DNA from: JAIBDK01 sp965261915
GTDB taxonomy: Bacteria > Pseudomonadota > Gammaproteobacteria > Arenicellales > Poriferihabitantaceae
Length of the DNA: 64,000 bases
Direction: 5' to 3'
Assembly: GCA_965261915.1 (NCBI GenBank)
Contig: CBDHDW010000013.1
Span: 2,976,001-3,040,000, forward strand
In this document: positions 62,812-64,000 of the stretch, in pieces
Numbering within the stretch: the first letter of the stretch is position 1
Layout: every line of letters starts with the position of its first letter
Program-made: the position numbers and the translations under genes
The notes under the pieces: generated by a model
What the model saw: only the letters and a program-made list of their open reading frames with translations
Database searches by the model: none
Told to the model about the DNA's origin: nothing

Positions 62812-63903
62812 ATGGTCTTGTCAGAAATCTTGCTCAATCAATCAACCCCAGACTGGAAACCGTTCGATTCTCTGCAAACCTGTATTTTGGTAATCGACCG
62901 AGGCTCGAAAATTCGCTATTTGAATGAATCGGCTGAAATTCTTGTGGGAGACAGCCTGAGCCGCGTGTTCAGAAAGCCGCTATCTTCGGTATTTGTGGAA
63001 GCGATTTCGGACAACCAGTTAGATTCGCTGGCGCGGGCATACAACACTTCCCTGCAAACTCACTCTAAAATGAAGTTGTTTGATTTGGAGTTGCTTGTGC
63101 CATCACTGAGGAAAACATGCTCAGTTGATTGCGAGGTCGGCTATTTATCAGTGGCCGACGAACCGTTTGTTCTGTTGGAGATACACCCCAAAAAGCAGCA
63201 AAACCTGAGTGTCGTCAGTAGTGATCAGGTCAAACGCAAACAATCGATAATCAAAGGAATTGCCCACGAAATCAGGAATCCATTAGGCGGGATTCGTGGT
63301 GCTGCGCAACTTTTACAATCCGACTTGGGCGATTCTGATCTTGTTGAGTATACGGAAATTATTATCTCGGAAGCGGATCGATTATCCCGATTGGTTGAGC
63401 GTATGCATGCGACTTCGTCGATTGGGGCTCCCCAAACCGGCAATATTCACAAAATTCTGGAGCGGGTTGATCTGCTTATACGCTCCGAGTTTGTCGACGG
63501 ATTTGATATGAAGTTTGATTATGATCCCAGCTTGCCCGAAATAATGGGCGATGAAGATCAACTGGTGCAGGCGACTCTGAACATTGCAAGAAATGCGATA
63601 CAGGCGTGTTTGCCACAGCAGAGTAAATCAATTATTACGTTTCGATCCAGGATAGACAGCATCGTCGGTGAAGATGATCGCCATAACAAGGTTGTGCGGG
63701 TGGATATAGAGGATAACGGATCAGGCATTAGCTCGAATGTCCGTGATCATATTTTTGAACCGATGGTTACGACCCGCCCGTCTGGAACAGGGTTGGGTCT
63801 CTCAATCTCTGCAGAAATAATTCGCGTACATAATGGCGCACTCACTGTAGAAAGCGAACCTGGATACACAAAATTCAGTATTTACTTGCCCATTTCGCGT
63901 TAA
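62812..63903 (+). CDS. ntrB: Nitrogen regulation sensor kinase NtrB (GlnL)
   Basis: The protein has 363 residues. A PAS domain (residues 18-125, CILVIDRGSKIRYLNESAEI) precedes the phospho-acceptor His152 in IKGIAHEIRNPLGGIRGAA. The ATPase boxes are NIARNAIQA (N), DIEDNGSGISSNV (G1) and GTGLGLSISAEI (G2). NtrB phosphorylates NtrC when nitrogen is short and dephosphorylates it when PII binds. The start at 62812 directly follows an NtrC site; GTG or TTG codons just after are alternatives. Confidence 0.95.
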   Translation: MVLSEILLNQSTPDWKPFDSLQTCILVIDRGSKIRYLNESAEILVGDSLSRVFRKPLSSVFVEAISDNQLDSLARAYNTSLQTHSKMKLFDLELLVPSLRKTCSVDCEVGYLSVADEPFVLLEIHPKKQQNLSVVSSDQVKRKQSIIKGIAHEIRNPLGGIRGAAQLLQSDLGDSDLVEYTEIIISEADRLSRLVERMHATSSIGAPQTGNIHKILERVDLLIRSEFVDGFDMKFDYDPSLPEIMGDEDQLVQATLNIARNAIQACLPQQSKSIITFRSRIDSIVGEDDRHNKVVRVDIEDNGSGISSNVRDHIFEPMVTTRPSGTGLGLSISAEIIRVHNGALTVESEPGYTKFSIYLPISR

Positions 63904-63938
63904 GAATACTACCCGAAAAACAGATAACTCGAGATAAA

Positions 63939-64000
63939 ATGACGACATCCGAAATCTGGATTACTGACGATGATGCCTCAATTTGCTGGGTAATCGATAA
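63939..64000 (+). CDS. ntrC: NtrC response regulator, N-terminus only (cut by window)
   Basis: ATG 63939 opens a frame MTTSEIWITDDDASICWVID that continues past the end. I-W-I/V-x-D-D-D-x-S-I-x-W-V-I/L is the usual start of NtrC receiver domains, with acidic residues of the phosphorylation pocket. Its position after ntrB supports the call. The AAA+ and DNA-binding domains lie outside the window. Confidence 0.9.
   Translation, partial: MTTSEIWITDDDASICWVID

Overview
The window looks like a chromosomal segment of a gammaproteobacterium. The evidence is the core gene order yggT-proC-yggS / pilT-pilU, glnA-ntrB-ntrC with a sigma-54 promoter and an NtrC operator, PII, PyrE, TtcA, and a TPP-riboswitch-controlled thiamine operon with ThiO and TenA. 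No species can be named from the sequence alone. The genome carries many insertion sequences and many gene remnants.

Layout. (1) 1-5565: metabolic genes on both strands: an FMN-dependent 2-hydroxy-acid dehydrogenase (cut by the window edge), a GST, a threonine aldolase, a hypothetical protein and a beta-lactamase-fold serine hydrolase, with a sulfotransferase-like remnant. (2) 5566-6770: short hairpin repeats and IS1182-type ends around a decayed FRG-domain gene and a GcvT-like C-terminal remnant. (3) 6770-13641, minus strand: thiD-thiO-thiS-thiG-thiE-thiY-tenA-thiZ-thiX behind a TPP riboswitch. This covers thiazole synthesis, HMP phosphorylation and coupling, and uptake and salvage of pyrimidine precursors. 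(4) 13825-16710: 1-Cys peroxiredoxin, an MFS transporter, and remnants of a secreted protein and a 2OG-Fe(II) oxygenase. (5) 16900-25905: repeat and IS nest holding a MITE, a Sel1 gene followed out of frame by a trypsin-like protease, two IS1182-family copies, an IS1634-family copy, an IS3-family remnant and a truncated IS66. (6) 25906-45340: accessory island. It holds a type I restriction-modification operon (single-TRD HsdS, DUF2188 protein, HsdM, RhuM, then a second hsdS that is broken). Divergent from it is a large Fe-S RecB-like nuclease / RNase H-like exonuclease / SF1 helicase. There is also a Fic gene that has lost its catalytic core, a candidate PD-(D/E)XK protein lying between the displaced hsdS 3' end and a dead hsdR start, three IS1595-family copies each with perfect 8-bp target duplications, an IS66 copy and a decayed helicase. 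(7) 45605-64000: core genes resume with tRNA-Arg(ACG), PII, a Sel1 protein, pyrE, ampG-like, yggT-proC-yggS, pilT-pilU, argC, ttcA, an AsmA-family protein, a DUF938 protein and the glnA-ntrB-ntrC nitrogen-control operon.

The most distinctive signal is a transposon/repeat relationship. IS1182-type elements and a 179-bp derivative with the same ends sit in the GAAA loop of a genome-repeat hairpin (GTCATTCCTGC-GAAA-GCAGGAAT), with GAAA as the apparent target duplication. The small element also carries an intact copy of that hairpin, so each insertion brings a new target and nesting can continue. The second point of interest is the wrecked defence locus. The sequence suggests that hsdS was split and its halves displaced by IS activity, while HsdM, RhuM, the single-TRD HsdS and the nuclease-helicase remain open.
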